23,993 nucleotides of DNA, from the NCBI GenBank assembly GCA_002336085.1, contig DDEH01000088.1, forward strand, positions 1-23,993. Direction: 5' to 3'. This document shows positions 15,637-23,646 of the stretch, in pieces. The translations under genes and the position numbers were made by a program. Position 1 is the stretch's first letter. The number at the start of each line of letters is the position of its first letter. The notes beneath the pieces were generated by a model. That model searched no databases. It saw nothing but the letters and a program-made list of their open reading frames with translations, and had not been told where the DNA came from. Origin of the DNA: Flavobacteriales bacterium UBA1959. GTDB taxonomy: Bacteria; Bacteroidota; Bacteroidia; Flavobacteriales_D; Sanyastnellaceae.

Positions 15637-18456
15637 TCAACGGTTTCGCTCCACTATAACCCGATTCGAATAGGTGGATGTTCCTTGAATTAATCGCATA
15701 CTATACATCCCCTCTGGCACATTGCTCCAGTCCAAGTCAATCGAGTTTCGGTTGCGACTGACTTTGATGTGCTGCAAAACGGATTGCCCGAGGTTGTTGC
15801 ATATGTGTAAGTCATAGGCTGTTGCTGCCGCAGTTGGAACATTCCAAACACTTGTGCCTGCGGTGGGATTTGGATAAAGGAATGCATTCATATCACCTTC
15901 CAAGGATGTCAAATCAGATGTGGCAGCAGGGAAGTCGACTGATTGATCCACATAAACATGGTATTCTCCTGGAGAGAAAGTAGCAAATCCATTCACGTCG
16001 GATACGTCAATGGACTCACCTGTGAAATAATCCCACCAGACACCCGTGTGCTGAAAGCCAGGAATCATCGAGATTTCGTCAACTTTAAAATTGGCAACGA
16101 CGACAGCGTTCATGTCCCCGTTTAGATGCAGCCGTTTGCCATAACCGTCAACATCCCAATCGTAATTGGTGGTATTAAATGTCTCGGGATACGTATGTTT
16201 CAATGCACAAAGTCCGGATATGACCTCATGAATTCTGTAGCGATTTGAGCTTTCCCGGTAATCCCATCGAACCGGCTTTGCCTCTGTTCGACAATTTTCA
16301 CTGATTGTGACTCCATCACTGCACGTATTGATGGAATAGTCATACCCCAATTCTTCAAATTGCCAGAGCATCTTTGGTCCAGGAAGAAGAATATTGAAGC
16401 ATTGTAAGGCTTCTATCCGCTTCAAAGCCGTGTTTAGGGAAGTGACCTGATAATCATCGGTATTGTTGCCAAACTCCAAACATTTATACATCATGCGTTC
16501 TTCGTCATGGCTTTCTGGATAAGAAATAATGCCGGGGACATCCATTCCTTGGTTTTGATAGCTGGCCCAACTCAAGTTAGATGGGTATCCCATCGCGGCT
16601 TCGCTGTAATCGTATGTGGCATTTGCCCATACCATGAATCCATCGTCCACAAGTGCCTGTTGCTCTGAAAGTTCTGTCCAATGTTCTAGGATCATGTAGA
16701 GATCCGGATTGTCCTGCCAAACATGGTCGGCATACTCATTGAGTAGGTTGATCCGGTTTTGGTCATAGGCATTGCCGTTGCCTGGTGTTTGTGTCATTCC
16801 TTTCGAGAAATCAAGGCGATATCCGTCTACGTGGAAGTCATCCACCCAATACTGAAGAATGCGCTTCATGTGCTCTCTGGTAGCGGGGCTATCATGGTTC
16901 CAATCAAAAAACCAAGCCTCTGGATTTGGAGCCACGGAATTGAACCACGGGTTGTTTTCAGCAGGTTGGAAGTTTTCAGAATCCCAATAAAGCTTGAGAA
17001 AAGGGTGGGGGTAATCGGCATGATTCAGAACGATGTCAAGCAGAACCGCTATGCCCCGGTTGTGGCATTCATTGATCAGCGTTTTGAATACTGTATCTGA
17101 ACCATATGCCTTGTCGAGGGCCAAGAAAAACGTTGGATTGTATCCCCAGCTGTCATTTCCATTGAATTCGTTTACAGGCATAAACTCAATTGCATTGATG
17201 CCCAATCGATCCAAATAATCCAGGGTATCTATAATGGTTTGAAAATTTCCCGCATCGGTAAAGTCGCGAACGAGCAATTCATAAATGATCAATGATTCGC
17301 GATTGGGTCGAGTGAAATCCTCATCGGACCAGTCAAACGCTGGAGCGCCTGTTCGTAGAACCGAAACAGGGGTGTTTTCCGTAAGCATATTCGGAAAGCC
17401 GATCAAATCGGGATACGTTTCCTCCGGAATCCATCCGTCATTCCAAGGGTCTAGTATTTTTTCAGAATAAGGATCTGCAATACGCATGTTATCCGGCATA
17501 ACATGGTAATGAAATCGATATTCTATGCCGGGAGTCAATCCATTAATTTCAATCCAATGTTTGTTTCCATCCGGGGTTTGAGTCATCAGGAAATCATAGC
17601 TCAGTTCCCAATCGCTAAAGTCTCCGACGGCGAATATAAATTCTTTGCCGGGTGCATGCAGTTGCAGAAGCGCAGATGATTCTGACAGGTATTCAATTCC
17701 GTCTTGTCCATTGCCTGAAGGCCAGCCTGTGATTGGTGATTCGGGCAGTACAGTAATATTGACCACGTCGCTGACCGAGGAAGTGCCATTATCAGCGATT
17801 AGTTCAATGGCGTATTGTCCACCTTCAGCTGAAACAAACGGGTGACTAATTTCAGTGCCAGAGGCCGAGGCTACGATTGAGCCATTGATGGAGATTGTTA
17901 AATCGCACAATTCACTCGACTGGCCAAGCAGCTCAAAGGTTTCGCCGATTTCAAGCACAGCGTAACCCAAAGCAGGTGTCATGAGTGAGGCACTAAAGCC
18001 TCCATTGCCGATCGCATAGAATATATCGGAGTCATCCGCAGCTCTGCCGACCAAAGTTCCAGTTGCATTGCGAAACACCATCGCCAAACTTTCGATGCTC
18101 TCGTCATCAGCTAACCCGTAATATTCTGAAATTGGAAGTCCATTAAAATCAAAACTGTGCACACCGTTACCTTCAGGATTTAACACGGCATTGGGGTCGG
18201 CAGTGCCCCACATTGTTTGGACATTTTGCCAATCTGAAGGCCCCGAACTGCTACTGCTGATGATGCCCGTATGTATGTAGACAGGAATGACACCTGCCAA
18301 TTCACCATTGCCAAGTGAACTATCAAAATAAAGGGTTACTAAATCATCCACAGAAGGAAATGCGGGTTCTGTCCAAACCACTTGCGAAGCAATATGGCCC
18401 GGAACAAACATCCATAGAATAAGCCCAATGCTGAGAGTTCTTCCAGAAGTATTCAT
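15637..18456 (-). CDS. Large secreted multi-domain GH13 alpha-amylase/pullulanase-like enzyme with T9SS sorting domain
   Basis: A 939-residue protein from ATG 18456, which opens the signal peptide MNTSGRTLSIGLILW (cut near IASQ); the longer frame to 18516 overlaps the upstream gene. Domains in order are a DUF4961-like module (about 25-150, PISEYYG), an Ig-like domain (about 160-240), a CBM48-like N-domain (about 250-335, AVGDFSDWELS), a GH13 barrel (about 385-760), a C-terminal beta domain, and a T9SS type-A sorting domain (about 860-939, LYPNPTAGTSVW and VPEGMYSMRLI). GH13 regions are intact: DIVLNHA, GYRLDFSK (D549), ILEHW (E591) and PESHDEER (H650, D651). It should be exported by the T9SS to the cell surface to begin glucan breakdown. 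GYNP in the catalytic domain resembles branching or debranching-type GH13 enzymes, so alpha-1,6 activity is possible. The gene lies 4 bp after the CotH-like gene. Confidence 0.93.
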   Translation of the reverse strand: MNTSGRTLSIGLILWMFVPGHIASQVVWTEPAFPSVDDLVTLYFDSSLGNGELAGVIPVYIHTGIISSSSSGPSDWQNVQTMWGTADPNAVLNPEGNGVHSFDFNGLPISEYYGLADDESIESLAMVFRNATGTLVGRAADDSDIFYAIGNGGFSASLMTPALGYAVLEIGETFELLGQSSELCDLTISINGSIVASASGTEISHPFVSAEGGQYAIELIADNGTSSVSDVVNITVLPESPITGWPSGNGQDGIEYLSESSALLQLHAPGKEFIFAVGDFSDWELSYDFLMTQTPDGNKHWIEINGLTPGIEYRFHYHVMPDNMRIADPYSEKILDPWNDGWIPEETYPDLIGFPNMLTENTPVSVLRTGAPAFDWSDEDFTRPNRESLIIYELLVRDFTDAGNFQTIIDTLDYLDRLGINAIEFMPVNEFNGNDSWGYNPTFFLALDKAYGSDTVFKTLINECHNRGIAVLLDIVLNHADYPHPFLKLYWDSENFQPAENNPWFNSVAPNPEAWFFDWNHDSPATREHMKRILQYWVDDFHVDGYRLDFSKGMTQTPGNGNAYDQNRINLLNEYADHVWQDNPDLYMILEHWTELSEQQALVDDGFMVWANATYDYSEAAMGYPSNLSWASYQNQGMDVPGIISYPESHDEERMMYKCLEFGNNTDDYQVTSLNTALKRIEALQCFNILLPGPKMLWQFEELGYDYSINTCSDGVTISENCRTEAKPVRWDYRESSNRYRIHEVISGLCALKHTYPETFNTTNYDWDVDGYGKRLHLNGDMNAVVVANFKVDEISMIPGFQHTGVWWDYFTGESIDVSDVNGFATFSPGEYHVYVDQSVDFPAATSDLTSLEGDMNAFLYPNPTAGTSVWNVPTAAATAYDLHICNNLGQSVLQHIKVSRNRNSIDLDWSNVPEGMYSMRLIQGTSTYSNRVIVERNR

Positions 18457-18460
18457 AGGT

Positions 18461-20782
18461 TCATTGGTTTGTGTAAACGAAGGGGCGGGTACCTTCAAGT
18501 TTGTTTTCTTCGTCATGGTAAATCAGGACAAATAGCCCTGATTTCAGCCTGTCCAATACTACGGTCGTGCCTCGTCCCTCTGAGGCATATTTTCCGTCAG
18601 ACCCTATGATTTCCCAACGGCAACGAAATGGGAGTATGACTGTTTGCCCAGAAACTAGAGCACTTGGGATTTGAAACGAACGCCACTCAATTGCAGCATC
18701 GCTTACCGTTTCTAATGCAATAGAGGTGGCGGTTCCGTTGGCTCCATTTGGGGTGGGAGGGTTGGAACTCAAATGTTCGAACCAAATCCATTCTACGTCA
18801 CCATCGCTGACTCTACCATGGGATTCGTTTGCCGTGGCACCTGTCCAACTGATCGAATCTAAGAGTCTCCATGCGTCTTCGTCTTCTTGCATCAGGAATA
18901 ATTCATCATCAGAAGCGTCTAGGGTAAAGGACGCATGAAGAGGCCCTTCATCCGATTCGTCATCGCACCAAATCAGCATGTGCTGACCCGGGTCCAGCGT
19001 GACATTCGGTAGCTTCCAACGATTGGGCTCAGCCCAACGATTGGTCAGGTACAGCGTATTGAGGCTTGTCGCAGAAATTCCGGAGTTGTACACTTCTACC
19101 CAGTCCTGGAAATCACCTTCTAAATCGGCAATGACGGCATCATTTTTTGGCATGACTTCGTTGATGACAATCCCGTTGCTCGCCAATGAATTCCAAACTT
19201 TCTTTGGAGTGCACGGCGACTGCATTTCACCACCAGACGGATTTACCGACGTCACGTGCCACAGCGCAGAGGCATATCCTTCCAAGGGAATGTTAACACG
19301 CCACATAGTGCCATGCAATTCGGTGTCGCTGATGCTCAGGACAGAGCTTGAAGATGACCCATCGGGAAACTGAACGTGCGCGGTCATGGTCCAATCCGAG
19401 GGGGTTTGAACTTCATGCGCCCAAACCATGACTTCTAACGTATCGTTAAGCGCTGGTCCTTTGGCCCAAGCGAAAGGAGTGGTGTAGGGGGTGTTTTCAT
19501 AGGGTTCAAGTTGCACATCCGCCCAAAAGTTCCTGGATTCTACGAATCCTGCAATGCTGTGTGCAACGTGATTTCCCCAAGCCTCTGTAATGGAAGATTC
19601 AAATGTTGAAGTGTCAAAACCGTAATCAAGTCCATAAAAAGCATCAAGCTCAATGCCTTCAGACAGCAGGGACTGAATCCACTCTCCCCTAGCTTGAACC
19701 CATTCTGTAGTCTGCCAATTTTCCATCCACCAGGTTAAATACCAGGAAAATCGATCCCGATAATCTTGGTTGGCCATGATTCGGTCATAAAGCGGTCGGT
19801 TGCTGGATTCTGTCCAATTATAAGGGTCTTGATTGGTCCATTCGCCGAACCATTGAATTCCGAATGAATTATCAACGTCATAGGGCAAATACATGATTCG
19901 ATCATCAAAACTTCTTTGATACAGGTAGTAATTGTTCTTATTGCCCACGTAGTTGTCCCAATGTCCGACGAGAATCTCACCTGCAAGAACTTTTAAGTAA
20001 GCGTCCACGTCAAAAACATCTTGGAGTGCGCAGGCGAGATCATTATTCGATGCGTCGTTTAGAGCAACAATGAAGCGAGACAAAGCGCTGTAATCGTCCT
20101 GATCTTCATTGGTTTTTAGTTCATATACCCTTTGATCAGACCATTCGGGAGTGAACTTATAGTCTTCGGGGTCAGGCCCCAGGTAAGAAAGGTCTGCGGG
20201 ATACGTGCACTTCCATAAATTGCCATGTCCAAATTGAAAGCGCTTATCGAGCCAGCTTCCATCAATGTGTTCAGTGGTTGAATAAATACCGTAAAAAGTA
20301 CCGTTAATGTGAAGCTGTACATGGGTGCTTCTTGACACGGGTATACCTGCATCGCGAAAACTTTCCCAAACAAGCCTCGCACGAAGAGTGCTTGGGTCAT
20401 TGTGTTCGCCATTTAAATTTAGCTTTTTCACTCCCTGCCACTCTCCATCTGCATCAAAAGCATTGAATGAAATCTTAAACGATTTTTTGTTTGCAGCGCG
20501 AGAAGTGTTTCCGCGCAGTCGGATTCCTACGTTTTCTACAGACTCATTATCATTTCCAGAAACAAAAGAAAAGGAAGCGGGGTGTTGAATATTTGAATAC
20601 CAATTGGGCTCATCAAGCATCCACTCCAGCGCCTCCCCGCATTCAATAAAAATCGATGGCAATGCTTCTGATGGGTAGGCAATTCCTTCGTCCGGATGGG
20701 CAAAGAAGGATTGAGCGAAAGAAAAAGTCACTATGCAAAAGCAAGAGACCAAGACTCCACTTTGAATGAGCAGTTGTTGCAT
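18461..20782 (-). CDS. Secreted CotH-kinase-like protein with lamin-tail domain and T9SS-like C-terminus
   Basis: A 773-residue protein with an N-terminal signal peptide (cut near FSFAQ). The CotH domain (about residues 85-440) has RLRGNTSR (88-95), a Lys-rich NKKSFKISF, LNLNGEHNDPS, HWDNYVGNKNNYYLY (274-288) and YDVDNSFG (301-308). The Asp/Asn residues match the metal/ATP-binding positions of CotH kinases. A lamin-tail (LTD) domain follows at about 540-690 (IVINEVMPKNDAVIADLEGD and DWVEVYNSG). The last 75 residues resemble a T9SS sorting domain (VLDRLKSGLFVLIYHDEEN and FVYTNQ) but lack a clear PNP motif. CotH in Bacillus is an atypical protein kinase of spore coat proteins. The role of bacterial extracellular homologs outside spores is mostly unknown. 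Here it lies between the regulator (5 bp) and the large amylase (4 bp), so it is part of the glucan operon. Confidence 0.88.
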   Translation of the reverse strand: MQQLLIQSGVLVSCFCIVTFSFAQSFFAHPDEGIAYPSEALPSIFIECGEALEWMLDEPNWYSNIQHPASFSFVSGNDNESVENVGIRLRGNTSRAANKKSFKISFNAFDADGEWQGVKKLNLNGEHNDPSTLRARLVWESFRDAGIPVSRSTHVQLHINGTFYGIYSTTEHIDGSWLDKRFQFGHGNLWKCTYPADLSYLGPDPEDYKFTPEWSDQRVYELKTNEDQDDYSALSRFIVALNDASNNDLACALQDVFDVDAYLKVLAGEILVGHWDNYVGNKNNYYLYQRSFDDRIMYLPYDVDNSFGIQWFGEWTNQDPYNWTESSNRPLYDRIMANQDYRDRFSWYLTWWMENWQTTEWVQARGEWIQSLLSEGIELDAFYGLDYGFDTSTFESSITEAWGNHVAHSIAGFVESRNFWADVQLEPYENTPYTTPFAWAKGPALNDTLEVMVWAHEVQTPSDWTMTAHVQFPDGSSSSSVLSISDTELHGTMWRVNIPLEGYASALWHVTSVNPSGGEMQSPCTPKKVWNSLASNGIVINEVMPKNDAVIADLEGDFQDWVEVYNSGISATSLNTLYLTNRWAEPNRWKLPNVTLDPGQHMLIWCDDESDEGPLHASFTLDASDDELFLMQEDEDAWRLLDSISWTGATANESHGRVSDGDVEWIWFEHLSSNPPTPNGANGTATSIALETVSDAAIEWRSFQIPSALVSGQTVILPFRCRWEIIGSDGKYASEGRGTTVVLDRLKSGLFVLIYHDEENKLEGTRPFVYTNQ

Positions 20783-20787
20783 CCGAC

Positions 20788-21486
20788 CTATTTGTGAGGA
20801 TTGTAGCTAAAAAGCTGTGCAGGCTTGTGCGTGACGCCGGTTTGCTTTTCATCCAATGGAATGACATGCGTCATTTTTTTTACGTTTTTCCTAAAGTTTC
20901 TTTTGTCAAACTTTTTATCCAATACCACCTCATACAAAGATTGCAATTGGGTCAAAGTGAACTTTTTCGGAAGCAATTCAAAACTTATATGATGGCTCTC
21001 CATTTGTTCTCTCAACGCTTCAAATGCCTGGTCCAAAATGTTATTGTGGTCGTATGCAAGCTGACCAATCTCACCGAGGTCTGCCCATTGCACACTTCTT
21101 GCAAACGATGCGGGGCGGGGGTGAAAGTCCTGCAGACTCACAAGGCCGTAGTAGCCGATAGTTACAACACGTTGATCGGGCAAATGACGAACGGACTGCA
21201 ACCACGCCCGGTCCTTTAAGTCCTTGACTCGATTGGGGTCACCAAAAGCATGGAACTGTTTTAGATAAACACCACGAAGTTGGGTTAGGTCAAATAAAAC
21301 ACGCTCTGCAGCCTGCTGCAGGCCTTCGTTCATAAGAATCAAATCGCCCGGCAATTGGGTCAACGGTTGATGAGTGTTGTCTGACGGAATTCCTTTTTGG
21401 TTAATCAGCAATACTTTTATTCCGTTGTTATCATATCCAAAAACGACACAGTCAACGGAGAGGTGGAGCGATTGAGAAACAGGCAT
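20788..21486 (-). CDS. NUDIX-fold winged-helix transcriptional regulator (NrtR/AraR-like)
   Basis: A 232-residue regulator from ATG 21486; an in-frame ATG at 21537 would add 17 residues before the conserved VDCVVFGYDNNG strand. Residues about 8-165 form a NUDIX-like domain, and about 172-232 a winged helix (FTLTQLQSLYEVVLDKKFDK, RNFRKNV and KPAQLFSY) typical of the NrtR/AraR group. The Nudix box is degenerate: around residues 47-73 the REUxEE core reads RVLFDL, so the metal-binding glutamates are lost and the domain is likely a ligand sensor, not a hydrolase. NrtR senses ADP-ribose or NAD metabolites, and Bacteroides AraR-type members sense sugars. As the first gene of the glucan operon it probably controls that operon and itself, and possibly the divergent pfkA. 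The ligand is unknown. Confidence 0.88.
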   Translation of the reverse strand: MPVSQSLHLSVDCVVFGYDNNGIKVLLINQKGIPSDNTHQPLTQLPGDLILMNEGLQQAAERVLFDLTQLRGVYLKQFHAFGDPNRVKDLKDRAWLQSVRHLPDQRVVTIGYYGLVSLQDFHPRPASFARSVQWADLGEIGQLAYDHNNILDQAFEALREQMESHHISFELLPKKFTLTQLQSLYEVVLDKKFDKRNFRKNVKKMTHVIPLDEKQTGVTHKPAQLFSYNPHK

Positions 21487-21491
21487 GGGAT

Positions 21492-21499
21492 CAAATGTA
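21492..21499 (-). promoter_or_regulatory. Candidate -7 element for the regulator/glucan operon
   Basis: On the minus strand TACATTTG matches the Bacteroidota -7 consensus TAnnTTTG exactly, 5 nt ahead of the chosen ATG at 21486. This would make the message almost leaderless, and no TTG stands at the expected -33 spacing, so it may be chance. If real, the neighbouring inverted repeat (21523-21544) would lie in the -30 to -55 zone. Confidence 0.25.
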
Positions 21500-21522
21500 C
21501 AATATTCATGATGCGCATATAT

Positions 21523-21544
21523 GTGTAATTCATACACTTAGTGT
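21523..21544. promoter_or_regulatory. Candidate operator: overlapping inverted repeats between regulator and pfkA
   Basis: GTGTA-ATTCA-TACAC (21523-21537) is a perfect 5-bp-arm inverted repeat. It overlaps a second palindrome, ACAC-TTA-GTGT (21534-21544), giving three GTGT/ACAC half-sites in 22 bp. The site lies in the divergent region between the NUDIX regulator (start 21486) and pfkA (start 21619), a common position for an autoregulatory operator. No footprint or comparative data are available here. Confidence 0.35.
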
Positions 21545-21618
21545 GTCTTCGTTGTTTTTTCATGCCTATATTCGCTTCCGATTTGTCCACATCATATGAA
21601 TAATAGGACCAGCCAATC

Positions 21619-22590
21619 ATGAAGAAAATTGCAGTACTAACATCAGGAGGTGATGCTCCTGGTATGAATGCAGCCATTCGGGCTGTTGTTCGTACAGCGG
21701 TCTATCACGATTGCGAGGCCGTTGGAGTTTTTCAGGGCTATCAAGGGCTTATTTCTGGAGACTTTAAACGCTTGCATGTTCGTTCTGTAGCCAAGATTTT
21801 AGGCAGAGGAGGTACGATTTTGAAATCTGCGCGGTGCGATGAGTTTCGTCACGAACAGGGGAGAAGGACTGCGCACCAGCATCTTGTTGAAAATGAGGTG
21901 GACGCACTCGTCGTGATTGGCGGAAATGGAACGTTTACCGGTGCTATGTTATTTAGCAAGGAAACCGGCTTCCCCGTTATTGGGATTCCCGGAACAATTG
22001 ACAATGATTTATCAGGCAGTGATTATACCATTGGTTTTGATACTGCTACGAATACCGTTGTGGAGGCTGTGGATAAAATCCGGGATACAGCCGATAGTCA
22101 TAATCGTTTATTCTTTGTTGAGGTCATGGGCCGCGACAGTGGTTTTATTGCCTTGAACGCAGGAATCGCAACGGGAGCGGTAGCAGTCATGACCAAAGAG
22201 ACTGGTATCTCGATTGAAAATCTGGTTGAGATTTTAAAATTGGGTCAAGCATCAAATAAAACTTCAAGCATCGTTATCGTTGCTGAAGGGCACCCGGAAG
22301 GAGGTGCATTTGAAATAGCCAAGAAAGTCCATGCGTATGACAATTCATATGAAACGCGTGTGACCGTTCTTGGCCACTTGCAACGGGGCGGTGACCCGAG
22401 TTGCGCAGATCGGGTATTGGCTTCTCGCTTGGGCGTTTCAGCAGTTGAGGGACTATTGTCAGGCAAGAAAAATGTAATGGCGGGTGTGATCAATGATCAG
22501 TTGGTTTTCTACCCTTTTGATGAAGCACTGAAAAACAAAACGGCGACCCTTGAGGACGAGGTGCGCATTGCAAAAATATTGTCCATTTAA
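21619..22590 (+). CDS. pfkA: ATP-type 6-phosphofructokinase
   Basis: A 323-residue group-A phosphofructokinase, close to the 320-residue bacterial norm. It phosphorylates fructose 6-phosphate to fructose 1,6-bisphosphate in glycolysis. Conserved elements are TSGGDAPGMNA (8-18, phosphate loop), KSARC (R72), GGNGTFTGA (101-109), PGTIDND (catalytic D128), HNR (R163), VEVMGRDSG (167-175) and the effector/substrate GHLQRGGDP near residue 254. Gly104 points to ATP rather than pyrophosphate as phosphoryl donor, since PPi enzymes carry Asp there. However, position 103 is Asn where ATP-type enzymes normally have Asp. The gene starts at ATG 21619, divergent from the NUDIX regulator, and leads a probable pfkA-gap-kinase operon with 33 bp before gap. 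Confidence 0.95.
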   Translation: MKKIAVLTSGGDAPGMNAAIRAVVRTAVYHDCEAVGVFQGYQGLISGDFKRLHVRSVAKILGRGGTILKSARCDEFRHEQGRRTAHQHLVENEVDALVVIGGNGTFTGAMLFSKETGFPVIGIPGTIDNDLSGSDYTIGFDTATNTVVEAVDKIRDTADSHNRLFFVEVMGRDSGFIALNAGIATGAVAVMTKETGISIENLVEILKLGQASNKTSSIVIVAEGHPEGGAFEIAKKVHAYDNSYETRVTVLGHLQRGGDPSCADRVLASRLGVSAVEGLLSGKKNVMAGVINDQLVFYPFDEALKNKTATLEDEVRIAKILSI

Positions 22591-22623
22591 GGATTCGTTA
22601 AATTATGAATCACAGTTAAGAAA

Positions 22624-23607
22624 ATGAAAAAAGTTGCTATCAATGGGTTTGGCCGAATCGGGCGTTTGGCATTCCGTAACATGTTGCTCCGCTCTGATTT
22701 AAATGTGGTTGCAATCAATGATCTCACAAGTGTTGAGACCTTGGCGCATTTGCTCAAATTTGATTCTATACACGGCCGTTTCGACGGCACAGTTGAAGTG
22801 GAAGGAGGAAACTTAAAGGTCAATGGCAATGTGGTCCACATTAGTGCCGAGCGCAATCCGTCGGATCTTCCATGGGCGAGCCACGGCATCGACGTTGTTG
22901 TAGAATCTACGGGCGCATTTGCTTCGAAAGAAGGGGCTTCAAAGCATTTGGAAGCGGGTGCAAAAAAAGTGGTTATTTCTGCACCTGCGAAAGGGGATTT
23001 GAAAACAATCGTTTTGGGTGTTAATGACAACATTCTCACAGCAGATGACCAGATTATCTCCAATGCCTCCTGCACTACGAATTGTTTGGCCCCGATGGCC
23101 AAGGTGCTAGATGATACATTTGGATTGCAACATGGATTAATTACTACGATTCATGCGTACACAGCAGACCAACGATTGCAGGATTCACCACACAAAGATT
23201 TGCGACGTGCACGAGCCGCCGCTTTGTCGATGATTCCGACGTCTACAGGAGCAGCCAAGGCCGTTGGACTTGTTTTGCCGTCTCTTGCAGGAAAGCTTGA
23301 TGGATTGGCGGTTCGAGTGCCCACACCAACAGGCTCTATTACGGATTTGACAGCTACATTGGGCCAAGATGTCACTGTAGAGCAGGTCAATGCGGCGATG
23401 AAGTCCGCCGCAAACGGCGCAATGAGGGGAGTTATGGAGTATTCTACAGACCCGCTTGTCTCGGTGGACATCGTTGGGAATCCACACAGCTGTATTTTCG
23501 ATTCCGGATTAACTGTGGCCATAGGCAATACGGTCAAAATATTTGGTTGGTACGATAACGAGGCTGGCTATGCAACACGTGTTGCAGATTTGGTTGAGCG
23601 GCTGTAA
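22624..23607 (+). CDS. gap: Type I glyceraldehyde-3-phosphate dehydrogenase
   Basis: A 327-residue class I GAPDH that oxidises glyceraldehyde 3-phosphate to 1,3-bisphosphoglycerate with NAD and phosphate. It has the Rossmann start VAINGFGRIGRL; NAD-selecting Asp at 33 (AINDLT); the catalytic motif SNASCTTNC with Cys150; His177 in TTIHAYTADQ; PTSTGAAKAVG; and the C-terminal WYDNEAGYATRV. Length and all active-site residues are normal, so it is almost certainly functional. It lies 33 bp after pfkA and 39 bp before a BadF/NagK-type kinase gene, all on the plus strand, which suggests one glycolysis transcript. Gluconeogenic or NADP-specific alternatives are not supported by the Asp33 context. Confidence 0.96.
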   Translation: MKKVAINGFGRIGRLAFRNMLLRSDLNVVAINDLTSVETLAHLLKFDSIHGRFDGTVEVEGGNLKVNGNVVHISAERNPSDLPWASHGIDVVVESTGAFASKEGASKHLEAGAKKVVISAPAKGDLKTIVLGVNDNILTADDQIISNASCTTNCLAPMAKVLDDTFGLQHGLITTIHAYTADQRLQDSPHKDLRRARAAALSMIPTSTGAAKAVGLVLPSLAGKLDGLAVRVPTPTGSITDLTATLGQDVTVEQVNAAMKSAANGAMRGVMEYSTDPLVSVDIVGNPHSCIFDSGLTVAIGNTVKIFGWYDNEAGYATRVADLVERL

Positions 23608-23646
23608 TTAATAAATAGCAGGTCTATTTTATAAAAATCATATCCA

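Noticed and set aside
20794..21219. Plus-strand ORF of 141 codons
   Set aside because: It is antisense to the NUDIX regulator; the Cys-rich, low-sense sequence does not resemble a protein family.
23613..23629. Inverted repeat AAATAG-CAGGT-CTATTT between gap and the sugar kinase gene
   Set aside because: The stem is short and AT-rich, and the tight same-strand spacing argues against a terminator; it is too weak to list.
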